A stretch of DNA of 64,000 nucleotides from Actinostola sp. cb2023 (GCA_033675265.1 JAUJYZ010000822.1:1-64000); one strand, 5' to 3'; shown: positions 1-11,108, counted from the stretch's first letter. The notes: generated from the letters alone by a model not told the origin. Numbers and translations are program-made.

Positions 1-24
1 GTAGCTGTACGTATTGTCTTCCAG

Positions 25-114
25 ATGAATGATGCGGACAGAACAAGTATCCACGAAGCAATGGAACAACAGAGTATATCTATCTCCAAAGCTGGCATTG
101 TAACATCATTACAG
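25..114 (+). CDS. MCM2: MCM2 exon (1st in window)
   Basis: Thirty codons after acceptor CTTCCAG, ending before donor GTACAC. Peptide begins [16 protein letters not shown] and ends GIVTSLQ, the MCM segment that follows Walker B. Phase 0 at both ends. Confidence 0.95.
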
Positions 115-3100
115 GTACACCTTCCTGCATTGTGAACACTATTTCCAGCAGAAAAAGGAGTTGCGGAGAGATAACTAAGAATCGTCCGAAGAGACCCTTG
201 CTTAGCCTTTGTCCATTTTTGTACAGTACACTCGCCTTTCATTGTGAATACTATTTCCACCAGAGAAAACTAATTGCAAAATAAATAATTGTATTTGTAC
301 AGAAATGTTGATTATCTATTTTGTTTTACTACAGGCACGTTGCAGTATTCTTGCTGCTGCAAACCCTATTGGTGGTCGATATGACCCTTCTTTGACCTTT
401 GCAGAGAACGTAAGTTGCTGTTTATCTGGAGATTTGATGTACACATTGGATGGAGGCAGCATGCATGTACATGGAGGCAGCATGCATGTACATGGAGGCA
501 GCATGCATGTACATGGAGGCAGCATGCATGTACATGGAGGCAGCATGCATGTACATGGAGGCAGCATGCATGTACATGGAGGCAGAGTGGTCAGAGTGTC
601 GGTCTCAGAATCCGGTGACCCCGAGTTCGAGTCCTGCTCTGTCCACTAGCTGAGACTGTATTTGTTCCGGGCAATCCCTAGTTCAAATTCAATTTCTCGA
701 CCATGCTTGTAAATAGCCAACTGGTTCGCCTCCTTGCCAGTTGGGTTTCTTAAAAAACAATTTATGTTCTAAGATGCATTTCATTTCAGTTTCATTTCAG
801 CACATTTGAAAACGTCATGTTGAATTTGCGTTAAACTCATCACTAGTAGATGAGCTTGGCATTAGGTGCTTGATCGGTGGGGGGTGCCTGGCTCGGAGCT
901 TCTGCAGTAACCATGGCAACCCTGTCACAACCAACCGAGCACCTGTCACACTGACCAATCAGTGGACCATATACTTACCTATACTTACCACAGGGATGGG
1001 AGGGAGGGGAATTCACGTAGCAATGGCAATGTGCTAGCGAAGCCACGATCGTGAGTATCGTGTTGCTCTGGTGTGCGAACCTTGCCAGGCAGTTGTTGGC
1101 CACATGCCAGGTTTGCGTCATCACAAAAATAGCGTGTGATCGAATTACCTTTAGCGTGGACCAATAGCGATAGCGAGAATGCTAGCGATAAGCTGGCAAT
1201 AGCAAGAATCGTATTACTCTGGTCTGCGAACCATGAGCAGCTAGCGTGATCACAAGATTAGCGTGTGATCGTGATACCCTTAGCGTGGACCAATAGCGAT
1301 AGCGAGAATGCTAGCGAGAAGCTGGCAATAGCATGAATCGTAATACTCTGGTCTGCGAACCATGTGCGCGGGTAGAGTCGTTGACCGAAGGTCAAGCTAG
1401 CGTGATCACAAAATTAGCGTGTGATCGCGTAACAACTCTTAGCGTGGGTCACCAAGTGACGCTTGCGACAATGCAGGTCATGAGCAGTGAACTTGCGTGG
1501 CAATAGTACATTTAGCAATGATGTAGTGCTACTTAGCTCGATTCTAACTTTGCCTAAATTTCATTTAACCACATCTATATAAATAAATGTTATTTGTAAT
1601 AGATACAATATGAGCGGCCGATCTGTATGGGATTTACAAACTCGAGCCGTAGGCGAGAGTTTGTAAATCCCATACAGATCGGACGTGAATATTGTATCTG
1701 ACTTATCGAATCCAACGATGTAAAAGTGGATGTTTTACTGTAATTTGGATGATAGGAAACAGTTTGGCCAAGAAAATCGAAGTTAAAGTTGAATGCAAAT
1801 GAGGACGATTCTGTATCCGATTTACAAATGTCTGCTACGCTTATGATTTCTATTGTATTTCCCTCATTAATTATTCATGAATTTGATAATATTCTATATT
1901 CTACACGTTCAAATGTACATTGTACTAAGGATAATAAAGCTTTATTCGTATTTGGCTTATTTGGAATTTATATGTTTGTTTTCAACAGGTTGATTTGACG
2001 GAGCCCATTCTGTCTCGTTTTGACATCCTTTGTGTTGTAAGAGATCAGGTGGATGCAATCCAGGTGAGCACAGATACACGTTGTACGCATGCATACACAT
2101 GTACATGTACCATGGTTCTCAGTACAAGCTTGATTGATGGAATTCTATCTGTCAAGATGATTTAATGAATGCAATGGAGTATTTTGATTCTTTTATTTGT
2201 AGTCTGTGTTGTCTTTTTCAGCTGATGAACATTTCTTTTGCAGGATGAGTTGTTGGCTCGTTTTGTGGTTAACAGCCATGTTAAACACCACCCAAACAAC
2301 CAGGCAGAACCTGGTGATGATGATATGCAGGTAAAATACACAGATAGATACACAGACAAGCAAACAAACAGACAAACAAACAAATAGTCAAACAAACAAA
2401 ACACAGACAAACTAACAAACAGACAAGCAAACAAACAGTCAAACAAACAAATACACAGACAAGCAAACAAACAAATACACAGACAAGCAAATAAACAAAC
2501 AGACAGACAAACAAACAAATACACAGACAAGCAAACAAACAAATACACAGACAAACTAACAAACAGACAAGCAAACAAACAGACAAGCAAACAAACAGAC
2601 AAACAAACAAATAGTCAAACAAACAGACAAACAAACAGTCAAACAAACAAACAAATACACAGACAAGCAAAGAAACAAACAGCAAACAAGCTATCCATCC
2701 AACAAACAAGCAACATATATAAGTTATATGTACAGCGTATGTTTACCAAATATTTCAACAGTTTCATTGCTTGTTTTAGGAAGAAGAAGAAATAGACAAA
2801 GACCAGATTCCTCAAGACTTACTAAAGAAGTACATCATCTATGCAAAGGAGCGTGTCCATCCAAAGCTACACAACATGGATCAAGATAAAGTGGCCAAAA
2901 TGTTTGCTGATCTCAGGAAAGAATCGATGGTAAGAGTGAGAACTAGAAATATGAGAACTTTGTTGCATGTTGACCAGCATTTTACTTAATGAAGACTACT
3001 GCTGCCCCTGTAGTTGCTCATGTTGCTGCTGATGGTGGTGGTGGTGGTGGTGGTGGTGGTGGTGCTGATGGTGGTGGTGGTGGTGGTGGTAGCACTGCTG

Positions 3101-5276
3101 CTGCTGTTGCTTGTAGTGGCAGGGCTTAGAGCTGATGACAATGATTATCCGTGATGATGATGATAGAGGTATTGGAGATAATGAGGATAGTGACTGATGA
3201 TGTTGGTCGTGGCAATGCTGCTCCTGCTGTTGCTGGTAGTGGCACAGCTTAGAGCTGATGACGATGATGACAATTGTGATGATGATGACAATGATGATAG
3301 TGGAAATGGAGATAAAGTGTGACAATGACTGATGATGTCATTGGTAGAAGTGTTGCTGCTGATGATAGTGAAGACTGACGATGCTGAAGACTGTGATGAT
3401 GCTGATGCTGAAGACTGTGATGATAATGATGCTGATGCTGAGGACTGTGATGATGTAAACGAGTCCTCGGCTCATTGTATAAGCTCACAACAACAACAAC
3501 AACAACAACAACATGATGATGACAGTCGTGACATAAACAAGAATAGTTTCACCAGAATTAATAATAAGTGAAACAACGTTCACTTATCAATATCTAACAA
3601 ACTGAATTCCTTGACTCTTCAGGCAACAGGATCCATTCCTATAACTGTACGTCATATCGAGTCCATGATTCGCATGGCGGAATCTCACGCAAAGATGCAC
3701 CTGCGAGAATATGTCATGGAGGAAGATGTCAACATGGCTATTAGAGTCATGCTGGAGAGCTTTATTGACACACAGAAGTTCTCCGTCATGAGGAGTATGA
3801 AGAAGGTGAGTCTTATTAATACTTAGTGAAGAAGAGAGAAAGAAAGAAAGGGATAAAGAAAGAAAGGATTAAAAAAAAGAATGGAGGAAGTAAGAGATAA
3901 CGAAAGAGAGAGAGAAAGAAAGAAAACAGAAGGAAGGAAAGAATAAAGGAAGGAAAGAAAGGAATGAAGGGAGAAAGAATGGAAGGAATAAAGGAAGGAA
4001 GAAAGAAATTGGTTGTATCTGACCTGTGACAGTCTAATAACTGATGAGTTGCTATTATTTTTCTTTTTCCTTGTTTGTGCTCTTATTTGTTTGTTTTTGT
4101 TTTGTCTCTTTGATTGTCCTTTTTTTCGTGGTTGTTCATACGATTGGTTTCTGCACACTTTTGCCGGAATGTTTTTCCACGTTTGATGTGGCTAAATGTA
4201 ATTTAGGCAAAGTTAAAATCAAGGCGCGCTGGCCTGCTTGGCTGTTGCTGCAGGGTGCCTGCATTGCCGGCTCACGTGGAGTTTATTTAGGATTAGCGCG
4301 CGATCCTTGCATTGGCTAAATGGTCAGCGGTTAAATTGGTGCTACGGGGTGCCCTCCTCCTTGCTGCAGGGCCGACTCACGTGGAGTTCAGTTTGGATCA
4401 GCGCGCGATCCAGTACTGTTGGATTGGTGGTTTTGCTCCCACCCACCTCCCCTGGTGGTAAGTATTACAGGTAAGTATAAAACTCCTGACTGCGGTCAGT
4501 ATGACAGGTGCTAGGTGGTGGACCGTGGATGGTTACCATGGTGACCTATGCCGCCGGGGACAGGCGCGTCCCTCGTGGTGGCATCAGAGCACCTAAGCCC
4601 AACCTCATCATTGCCGATGAGTTTAATTTGTTCGTTCGTAGCTTTGTTTCTTCGTTCGTAGCATTGTTTGTTCGTTCGTAGCTTTGTTTGTTCGTTCGTA
4701 GCTTTGTTTGTCTGTGTTTTCAAAGTGCTCTCATCTATTTCAGGCCTTTTCACACTACTTGGCCTTTAGACGTGATAACAACGAGTTGCTTCTCTTCGTG
4801 CTCAAGCAGTTGGTCAAGGAACAGATATCGTATTACCGAAGTAGATACCGAACTGAACCCGACGTCGTCGAGATACAAGAAGACGAGTTCATTGACAGAG
4901 TAAGTTGCCCATCTTCTTTAATTTGTTTTCATCGCTTGCGTCATCACGTCTTCTCTGTGCAAACGCGTCGTTTTTGGCGGGAAACCTTGAAATGGCAGTA
5001 ATATCTCTCTTAGAAAGCCAATTACTTTTCTGAGGGATTAGAAACTCAGAAGTTAATTCTTTATGCTGTTTTTCACTCACAACGCAAGCATAAGAACAGG
5101 CCCGACGCAAAAGGATAAGCAAAAGAAAGAGAATTGGTTTAAAACTTTTCTCATTTCGTTTCCAGGCAAGACAAATCAACATCATCAATCTGGCTTCTTT
5201 CTACGACAGCGCAATGTTCGCATCCAACCGATTTTCACACGACAAGAAGAGAAAGCTTATCTTCCAAAGGCTCTAA
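25..5276 (+). CDS. MCM2: MCM2, DNA replication licensing factor, 3' part (8 exons: 25-114, 335-409, 1989-2063, 2244-2330, 2780-2929, 3623-3805, 4744-4899, 5166-5276)
   Basis: MCM2 is one of six subunits of the MCM2-7 ring, the core of the replicative helicase loaded at origins in the nucleus. The joined exons give 308 codons in one frame, all phase 0, ending in TAA at 5274. The segment begins right after the Walker B strand ([16 protein letters not shown]), then shows sensor 1 ([12 protein letters not shown]), the arginine finger (SRFD), the lid/sensor 2 region ([18 protein letters not shown]) and the C-terminal winged-helix region. The exon 4/5 junction carries a short acidic insert typical of MCM2 rather than MCM3-7. 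The N-terminal zinc and OB-fold region and Walker A lie left of the window. Introns hold minisatellites and transposon remnants but all splice sites are canonical GT-AG. Family and paralogue assignment is confident; exon ends are from splice motifs and conserved reading frame. Confidence 0.96.
335..409 (+). CDS. MCM2: MCM2 exon with sensor 1
   Basis: Twenty-five codons, acceptor CTACAG, donor GTAAGT. Contains [16 protein letters not shown], where the Asn of AAANP is the AAA+ sensor 1 residue. Reading past the donor runs into the 21-bp intron repeat, so the donor defines the end. Confidence 0.95.
450..585. repeat. 21-bp minisatellite, about 6.5 copies, in MCM2 intron
   Basis: Unit ATGGAGGCAGCATGCATGTA plus C, near-perfect copies. 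Because the unit is a multiple of three all frames stay open, but the array lies in an intron, 40 bp after a good donor. Confidence 0.95.
583..800 (+). repeat. tRNA-derived SINE (candidate)
   Basis: Right after the minisatellite comes a tRNA-like head: TGGTCAGAGTG resembles an A box and GAGTTCGAGTCC is a good B box about 40 bp later. The body carries CCAACTGG...CCAGTTGG, which I associate with anthozoan SINEs. No poly-A tail is obvious. Confidence 0.6.
834..1572 (+). mobile_element. Unclassified non-autonomous element, copy A
   Basis: Its ends match, in inverse orientation, those of the element at 4186-4625: AAACTCATC near the left end and TTTGCCTAAATTTCATTTA near the right end. It contains a degenerate tandem repeat of about 130 bp (1020-1440) with CTAGCGTGATCACA and TAGCGTGGACCAATAGCG motifs. 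No coding capacity seen. Confidence 0.5.
1601..1699. repeat. Long hairpin, about 99 bp
   Basis: Arms CCGATCTGTATGGGATTTAC / its complement around a loop of about 11 nt, with an outer AGATACAATAT / ATATTGTATCT pair. Almost perfect inverted repeat in a MCM2 intron. Confidence 0.85.
1989..2063 (+). CDS. MCM2: MCM2 exon with arginine finger
   Basis: Twenty-five codons, acceptor TTCAACAG, donor GTGAGC. Peptide [19 protein letters not shown] contains the SRFD arginine finger used in trans at the subunit interface. Confidence 0.95.
2244..2330 (+). CDS. MCM2: MCM2 exon
   Basis: Twenty-nine codons, acceptor TTTTGCAG, donor GTAAAA. Peptide [20 protein letters not shown] then acidic DDDMQ. Followed at once by a 370-bp tetranucleotide-type repeat in the intron. 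Confidence 0.94.
2331..2700. repeat. ACAAACAAACAG-type simple repeat, about 370 bp
   Basis: Imperfect 4- and 12-bp units (CAAA, ACAGACAAGCAAACAA) filling the intron. Translated on the minus strand it gives Cys/Leu/Val-rich open frames that are not genes. Confidence 0.95.
2780..2929 (+). CDS. MCM2: MCM2 exon
   Basis: Fifty codons, acceptor TTGTTTTAG, donor GTAAGA. Contains [13 protein letters not shown] and [18 protein letters not shown], strongly MCM2-like. Confidence 0.95.
3015..3515. repeat. Trinucleotide-rich intron (GGT, GAT, GCT, CAA)
   Basis: Runs of GGT at 3031-3090, GAT/GCT repeats to 3450 and CAA at 3489-3512. Opposite-strand open frames are His/Ser/Gln-rich artefacts. Confidence 0.9.
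3623..3805 (+). CDS. MCM2: MCM2 exon with sensor 2 region
   Basis: Sixty-one codons, acceptor ACTCTTCAG, donor GTGAGT. Contains [18 protein letters not shown] (sensor 2 region of MCM proteins) and [20 protein letters not shown]. Confidence 0.96.
3830..4015. repeat. Purine-rich GAAA/GGAA tract
   Basis: About 185 bp of GAAAGAAAG and GGAAGGAA units on the + strand, immediately downstream of the MCM2 exon ending at 3805. Confidence 0.9.
4186..4625 (-). mobile_element. Unclassified non-autonomous element, copy B (inverse of 834-1572)
   Basis: Starts GATGTGGCTAAATGTAATTT and ends CACCTAAGCCCAACCTCATC, the reverse complements of the ends of copy A. It shares internal motifs such as GGTAAGTAT and ACAGGTGCTAGG with it. 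It carries two GCGCGCGATCC blocks in a partial internal duplication. Confidence 0.5.
4622..4712. repeat. 20-bp tandem repeat, about 4.5 copies
   Basis: Unit TTTGTTCGTTCGTAGCTTTG just upstream of the acceptor at 4743. Confidence 0.9.
4744..4899 (+). CDS. MCM2: MCM2 exon, C-terminal region
   Basis: Fifty-two codons, acceptor ATTTCAG, donor GTAAGT. Contains [19 protein letters not shown], the start of the C-terminal winged-helix region. Confidence 0.94.
5166..5276 (+). CDS. MCM2: MCM2 last exon with stop
   Basis: Thirty-six codons plus TAA, acceptor CGTTTCCAG. Peptide [18 protein letters not shown] and a basic tail ending KLIFQRL match the usual MCM2 C-terminus in length and composition. Confidence 0.94.
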   Translation, partial: ARQINIINLASFYDSAMFASNRFSHDKKRKLIFQRL

Positions 5277-5700
5277 GAACCACACAAGACTGGGGATTTT
5301 GCTGTGTGGTAACAATTTCTCATCGTATATATAACTGATGCGGTTTAGAGAGAAAGACTTTGACAACTTTATATTGTCAATTGAACAAATATACAACAAA
5401 AAATAACGCCGTAAAGTTGGTCTTTCAATCTTTGGACTTCGCGCTGTATTTCCTTTGGTACTTAAACAACCCCACCGAAACCCTACCGAAAACCTACCGA
5501 AAACTTACCGAACGAGTCGTAAGTTAAATTCTTTCGACAGATTCAAAATGTGGCTCGAACTGCAACTTTTCTCGTCGGAGTTTTGCGGAGTTTGAAGTCG
5601 CAGTGCATATAAAACTACCTTTGTAATATAGTATTTATATTTGTGTATCTGTAATGTTGGTGAATGTCTGATTCAAATAAAATATTAAACTTCTCAGCGA
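5277..5700 (+). other. MCM2 3' untranslated region (extent inferred)
   Basis: Non-coding stretch between the MCM2 stop and its polyadenylation signal. It holds a short run of about four 11-bp ACCGAAAACCT-like units near 5467-5515. No other gene is seen here. Confidence 0.6.
5676..5681 (+). terminator. Polyadenylation signal AATAAA for MCM2
   Basis: AATAAA 400 nt after the stop codon, the only clear hexamer in this stretch before the opposite-strand pseudogene. Confidence 0.6.
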
Positions 5701-5725
5701 ACTCGAAACTATGAACGAATTAACC

Positions 5726-5795
5726 CTTGGGGGAGGGGTTGGGGAAGATGGAATGGGTCTTGGGGGAGGGGTTGGGGAAGATGAAATGAAGATGA
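5726..5795. repeat. 34-bp duplication
   Basis: Two copies of CTTGGGGGAGGGGTTGGGGA plus AGATGGAAT between the MCM2 poly-A site and the ABC pseudogene. Confidence 0.85.
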
Positions 5796-5810
5796 AAACT
5801 ATCAGGTTGA

Positions 5811-6580
<770 letters not shown>

Positions 6581-6965
6581 ATTGCAAGATAATCTTATTG
6601 CAAGATAATAAACTATGGTAAAATGTACAGCATAGAAAATGAGAATACCCACTGAGGCTGAAATACAAAAGAACTAGTTAGCCTAGATGTCACATCAGAG
6701 ACGGTATTGCGCGCGTTTTTCCGTACGTTTACGTTCAACAGAATTTAGTGACAATATGACAATATACTCTGTTGAACGTTAAACGCAAGCGATTCCGTGC
6801 GTATGTAATAAGTATCTCGCGCCCTCTGTTGCAGGGCAACTTGCTCACAACTGTTGTAACCAAGTTGCATGCGACAGTTGTAGGCAAAAGTTGTGCCGTG
6901 CGTCTAATTCGGCCTTAACGTTAACTAGTATTGTAAAACGTACAGCAGCCATGTTTCTCTGTACA
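6581..6965. other. Intergenic, no gene seen
   Basis: Contains a small inverted repeat (ACGTTCAACAGA ... TCTGTTGAACGT, about 6729-6782). No splice-compatible conserved reading frame was recognised. Confidence 0.5.
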
Positions 6966-7099
6966 CAGGCGCGGATCCAGTAAAAAGTATCAGTAATATA
7001 GCTCTCTTGAATGTTTAATTTATTCAGTACAAACTTGTTTAGAGGTACAAAAACGGCAGGTTCGGAAAACGGTCACATTTTTTTTTTGATCCGCGCCTG
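6966..7099. mobile_element. hAT-like miniature inverted-repeat element (MITE)
   Basis: TIRs CAGGCGCGGATC / GATCCGCGCCTG bound a 134-bp segment with an internal T-run. The termini are of the CAGGGGCGGATCC type common to animal hAT MITEs. No convincing 8-bp TSD was found. Confidence 0.6.
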
Positions 7100-8271
7100 T
7101 TACAGTAGATTGATCAGTGCGCTTGGCAGTCATAACATAGCTCAGCATATACATCACTCTACAACGTACTTTCAAAACTCTATTGTTGTAAAACAAGTTT
7201 TGCTTGTCGTATCGCTTCACCTTTCCGCTATTTGACTTACCGCTGTCTTTGGATGTCAATAGAGCAACAACAGCAATTAATAACAACGTTGAACACTGAC
7301 GACACCAAATTCGCATGAAACGCTATCCACAGTTCGCACGCTTCGACTAGTATAAATGTTCTGTTCACAACGTCCTGGTGTCCTGTGGAAATCAAAATAG
7401 ATCGACAAGTAAGTCTAAATAGAAAATGCTAGGCAGCGTGCTTTATTATCGAGTAATCGAGTTTTATAATATACACTGCATGTAACATCCTATAAGAACG
7501 CGCGATTTCATTGGATGCTAGGCGTGCACCATTTTTTATAGTGCATGCCATAGCAACCATGTTAGGTACGCCTCGTGCTTCTCGCCTCTTCTTTCTATTC
7601 CCAAGTGCTTCTATTAGTTAACAAAGGACAAGAAAGACAGTGTACCTGTGCATGATTCTAATATGTTCCTTGTTTGCACTGAATGCTCTGATGACGTCTG
7701 CTCCTCTGAACGTTTGGACAACATGTTCATACAACGGACTTCCACTGAGGGCATTTAGTCTTTGCTCTCGATGCCTTCAAGTAGTATTTTCCTAGTAACA
7801 AGATGTACACTACCACAGGCAAACATGCAATAATCATATGGGACTATAAATAGAGACACTGACAAGAATAAATATAATTGTGATGACAAGAATCACAAGT
7901 TGCACAACCAAATCAACGAGCTCATCATCCATCAATGCAGTGTCCTTTGCGAACCTATTCACTATTCGTACAGCTGGATTGGTATCGAAGTTACAAATCA
8001 AATTTAAATATATATATATATATATATACTGGCTATTTCTGAAAAGGTTTATCGAAACAGACCATGCAGCACCTCTTTTAAGAATCAGTTAGTTACGCGT
8101 AGCTAGTCTCTGCAAAGCTGGATGAAACTGTATTTTACACCAGTTATCGCGGAGTTGAATCATATGCTCTTGCTTGAATGCAGTTTTGAAAAATTGTTCT
8201 GTATATGTGTTTAAGTTATTTATATGTCATAGAGTAATTTGTCGCTTGGTAAAGTATATGTGTTGTTGTGA
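7100..8271. other. Intergenic, no gene seen
   Basis: AT-rich DNA with a (TA)n run near 8008-8027. Short open frames show no recognisable domain. Confidence 0.5.
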
Positions 8272-8273
8272 TA

Positions 8274-8562
8274 CAGTCATTTGCAAAAATTCTGGCCGCT
8301 ACGAAATATCAATATATCGATATATCGGGTGCATTATGGGTAATGAAATAATCGAAAATTCCCCTTAAAGCGGGTTAACGGCAGCAAAGTTGGTAGAAAT
8401 ACTTAGTATAATGTTTATTTTAGTCATACGTTTGTTGTTTGTAAATTTTGCTTCATTTAATAAGTTAGGAAACTCAAAATAGTATTATTTAATTATCCAT
8501 AATGCACCCGATATATTGATATATTGATATATCGTGGCGGCCAGAATTTTTGCAAATGACTG
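8274..8562. mobile_element. Tc1/mariner-type MITE
   Basis: A 289-bp segment bounded by CAGTCATTTGCAAAAATTCT and its complement, flanked by TA at 8272-8273 and 8563-8564. The inner arms extend through GGTGCATTATGG, so about 65 bp at each end pair. No transposase frame; non-autonomous. Confidence 0.85.
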
Positions 8563-8565
8563 TAT

Positions 8566-9007
8566 CGATTGATACAATTATAATCTGTTGAGTCAGTGGA
8601 AATATGTTCCGGCCATACGTTTGTAGTGTGTCATATTTTAGATCGTTGGCTCGCCGCACATGGAGCATAAAGAAACACAAAATCTCTGGGAAACCTACTG
8701 ACCTGTTTGAGTATGCAATCGAGAAAATCAGTCGAGATTTGCAGCTATACACTAAAACGACTGACAGCCCGGCGTTAATTGTAAGTAAGCGGTACCGGAA
8801 CGTTAACCGAACCGCCAAAACATGCATGATTCAAAAGACGTACGTGACGCCGGGGAACAGCGTCAGGATTACCTATTATCATCATTTACTTTTACTTTTA
8901 ATCATAATATTTAATGCTTATATTGCGCATTTTAACATTTGAATATGATCAAATGCGCACTACACAACACTAGAAATAATTATGTACAACTGATGATAAA
9001 AGGTCTT
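8566..9007. other. Intergenic, no supported gene
   Basis: A 112-codon plus-strand open frame at 8604-8942 shows no known motif and its last third is a low-complexity hydrophobic run. I do not call it a gene. Confidence 0.4.
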
Positions 9008-9415
9008 CAGGCCTTACTAACGTTACCAAAACTACCCCCCCCCCCCCCTAAACTAGATTATCAATATAATATGCTCATTTAATATTATGAATAAAAATAT
9101 AAAAATACTCTAATGAATAAGACAGTTCAGAGTTTAAGAATAAGGTTCAGTGCGCATGCGATTTTATCCCGATTATATCACCTTCTTTTGTTATTTAAAA
9201 ATAACACAAACGTTAACAAAAGAAGGTGATATAATCGGGATAAAATCGCATGCGCACTGAACCTTATTCTTAAACTCTGAACTGGCTTATTAATCTAGAC
9301 TATAGGCCTCTTACTAACTTACCAAAACTATCCCCCCTAAACTAGATTATCAGTGTAATATATGCTCATTATTATGACTAAAAATATAAAAATACTCTAA
9401 TGAATTAATCTATAC
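9008..9415. repeat. Duplicated segment flanking a large palindrome
   Basis: Two direct copies of about 110 bp (9008-9120 and 9301-9415; both run from TTACCAAAACTA plus a C-run through ACTAGATTATCA to AATATAAAAATACTCTAATG) lie on either side of the palindrome at 9116-9291. Confidence 0.8.
9116..9291. mobile_element. Perfect-arm palindrome (foldback MITE)
   Basis: Arms 9124-9193 and 9214-9283 are 70-bp reverse complements with no mismatch that I can see, around a 20-bp loop. Outer AATAAG/CTTATT extends the pairing with one mismatch. Confidence 0.9.
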
Positions 9416-10215
9416 TAAGTTAAGGCATAGTTAGTAGAGGGGACTGGTTGGGAAACCTTTTGTTATATATTTTTGTTCGTTTTTTTCAACCGTGACCGTG
9501 CACAAATCTTTTGTTTTGTCATTGTTTTGCCTTTTAAGGAGATTTTTTACGAACGCGCGTATTGAGCGCCAAAAACCAATAGCATGGAGAATACGTTTTG
9601 TACAAGGCTAAAACTGCTTTAGCAAAGAGTTCAAGGTATTTGTGATGGTTTTTGAACGGTAAAAGTGAAATTAGAGTGTTAATCCAAAGTGAAAATTTGA
9701 TTTGAAAACTGTCCACATGGGCTAGCTCTGTATATTTACTGTTGTTGCTGATGTTTTCCCCTGAATTACCTCAAATTTGAAACAAAAAGTAGGAAAATGG
9801 CTTTGTACAACGCTAAAACAACTTTAGGCAGACAATTTACTTTGTTTTTAATAGTTTGTGCTTAGTTAAAATAAAATTAGAGTGTTAATCCAAAGTGAAA
9901 ATCGAAATTCAAACTGTCCAAAAGGGCTGGTTTTTGGCGCTTTTGGCGGATATTACGCGATGTTGAAATAAATAACCTCTTAATTTGCTATGGTTGAGCT
10001 GAACTGAACCCAAACGTTTCCTTTGGCTGATTGTGCGATATATTCCTATTCAAAATTAAATATATTACAATATTTAAATAAATAACTCAATAGAGAACAT
10101 TTGGGTTCATTCATTTAGCCATTTTCTAATGAATTTGAACAAACATTGTGCACGGTCAGGACCCGTTCAACATCATAATGACATTATAGGACTAGAACAA
10201 AGAAATATAACAAAA
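9416..10215. other. Intergenic with dispersed short duplication
   Basis: A segment containing TTAGAGTGTTAATCCAAAGT occurs twice (about 9672 and 9875) in the same orientation. Nothing else is recognised. Confidence 0.5.
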
Positions 10216-10304
10216 GGCTTCCTAAGACGTAGCCTCCTTTCAGTATATGCAGATGTTCTTAGGGAAGCGTTGCGTGACGTCACTAAGAACGTCTGCGTAT
10301 GAGG
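10216..10304. mobile_element. Small palindromic MITE
   Basis: Inverted arms AGCCTC...GCAGATGTTCTTAG and CTAAGAACGTCTGC...GAGGCT around GCGTTGCGTGACGTCA. Confidence 0.6.
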
Positions 10305-10310
10305 CTATAC

Positions 10311-10443
10311 TTACTGCTGGTTTGCAATCAATCCCTGGAGATTTAAAATACAAAAGACGCAGCGGTCATGTTGGTTGAACTAAACAAGAGAAGCTAATGA
10401 GGAACCAACATGGCCGCCATGACGTCACGTGAAAACCAGCAAT
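10311..10443. mobile_element. Small palindromic MITE
   Basis: Outer TGCTGGTTT / AAACCAGCA and inner CATGTTGGTT / AACCAACATG arms around a spacer of about 35 bp. Confidence 0.65.
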
Positions 10444-10525
10444 AGGCCGGGGCTCTTTTTATTTTATTTTATTTTTCTAGTTCTGTAATTGTTTTTCTCT
10501 AACATGTCCATTGTTCCTTCGCTAT

Positions 10526-10620
10526 AAGGCCTGTTATTGGTCCAAATCTCGCCTAATCTCGCCTAATCTCGCCTGATCTCGCAGCAAGATTAGGCGGGGT
10601 TTGGACCAATAGCAGGCCTG
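10526..10620. mobile_element. Small inverted-repeat element with CGCCTAATCTC triplication
   Basis: AGGCCTGTTATTGGTCCAAA and TTTGGACCAATAGCAGGCCT are complementary. The middle holds three to four 10-bp CTCGCCTAAT units. Confidence 0.7.
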
Positions 10621-10792
10621 CTATATATATACATGTAGTACCTTTTGCATACTCATTATTAGCCTGCTTTTGTCGGTAACTCCTAAAAACTAACGTAATA
10701 AAAAGAAAGAGAAACGAAGAGAAAAAATATTCGACTGCTTCTTGTTGAACCGACGACGACGACGAACAAAAAATCTTAATCTCAATTTTATA

Positions 10793-10819
10793 AGTCGGGC
10801 ATTCCACAGGAAGCCCGAG
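10793..10819. repeat. Conserved hairpin, copy 1
   Basis: GTCGGGC-ATTCCACAGGAA-GCCCGA stem-loop in the context ...TAATAAG. A near-identical copy lies at 15818-15843, both preceded by an ATCTCA.TTTT motif. Confidence 0.7.
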
Positions 10820-11108
10820 TAATAAGGCCATCGCAACTGATCTGGCCTTAGCGTTCTTTATCCCTTTCAATGTTCCTCTGACTTCAGATCTATTCCTTCA
10901 CGGATCTGCAAAAAAAGCATTGTCATAGTGTGTCATCACGACAGAGTCACGTGCCTAGATTAAACGTGAATGTTTAGTTTATACAGGGAGGTGTGAGGTT
11001 TATAATATACATGTAGTTCCCTACTCTTTTCAGTCACTTTCTTCGATTTTTTACTAGTAAATTATAAAACTGAGATAAAACTCTCCGTTTCTGGGATACC
11101 GTAGAATC

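Noticed and set aside
305..653. Open frames across the 21-bp repeat (Met-Glu-Ala or Gly-Gly-Ser repeats)
   Set aside because: The repeat unit is a multiple of three, so frames stay open by construction. A good donor at 410 and the next MCM2 exon at 1989 show this is intron.
583..660. Genuine tRNA gene
   Set aside because: There is a B-box-like motif but the acceptor and anticodon stems do not pair convincingly; a SINE head is the better reading.
2162..2709. Minus-strand Cys/Leu/Val-rich frames of ~140 codons
   Set aside because: They are translations of the ACAAACAG simple repeat within a MCM2 intron and overlap a real exon on the other strand.
2996..3571. His-, Gln- and Asp-rich frames on both strands
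   Set aside because: Products of trinucleotide repeats in an intron; no splice-compatible conserved sequence.
8604..8942. 112-codon plus-strand open frame
   Set aside because: No family motif, no supporting neighbours, and a low-complexity hydrophobic end.
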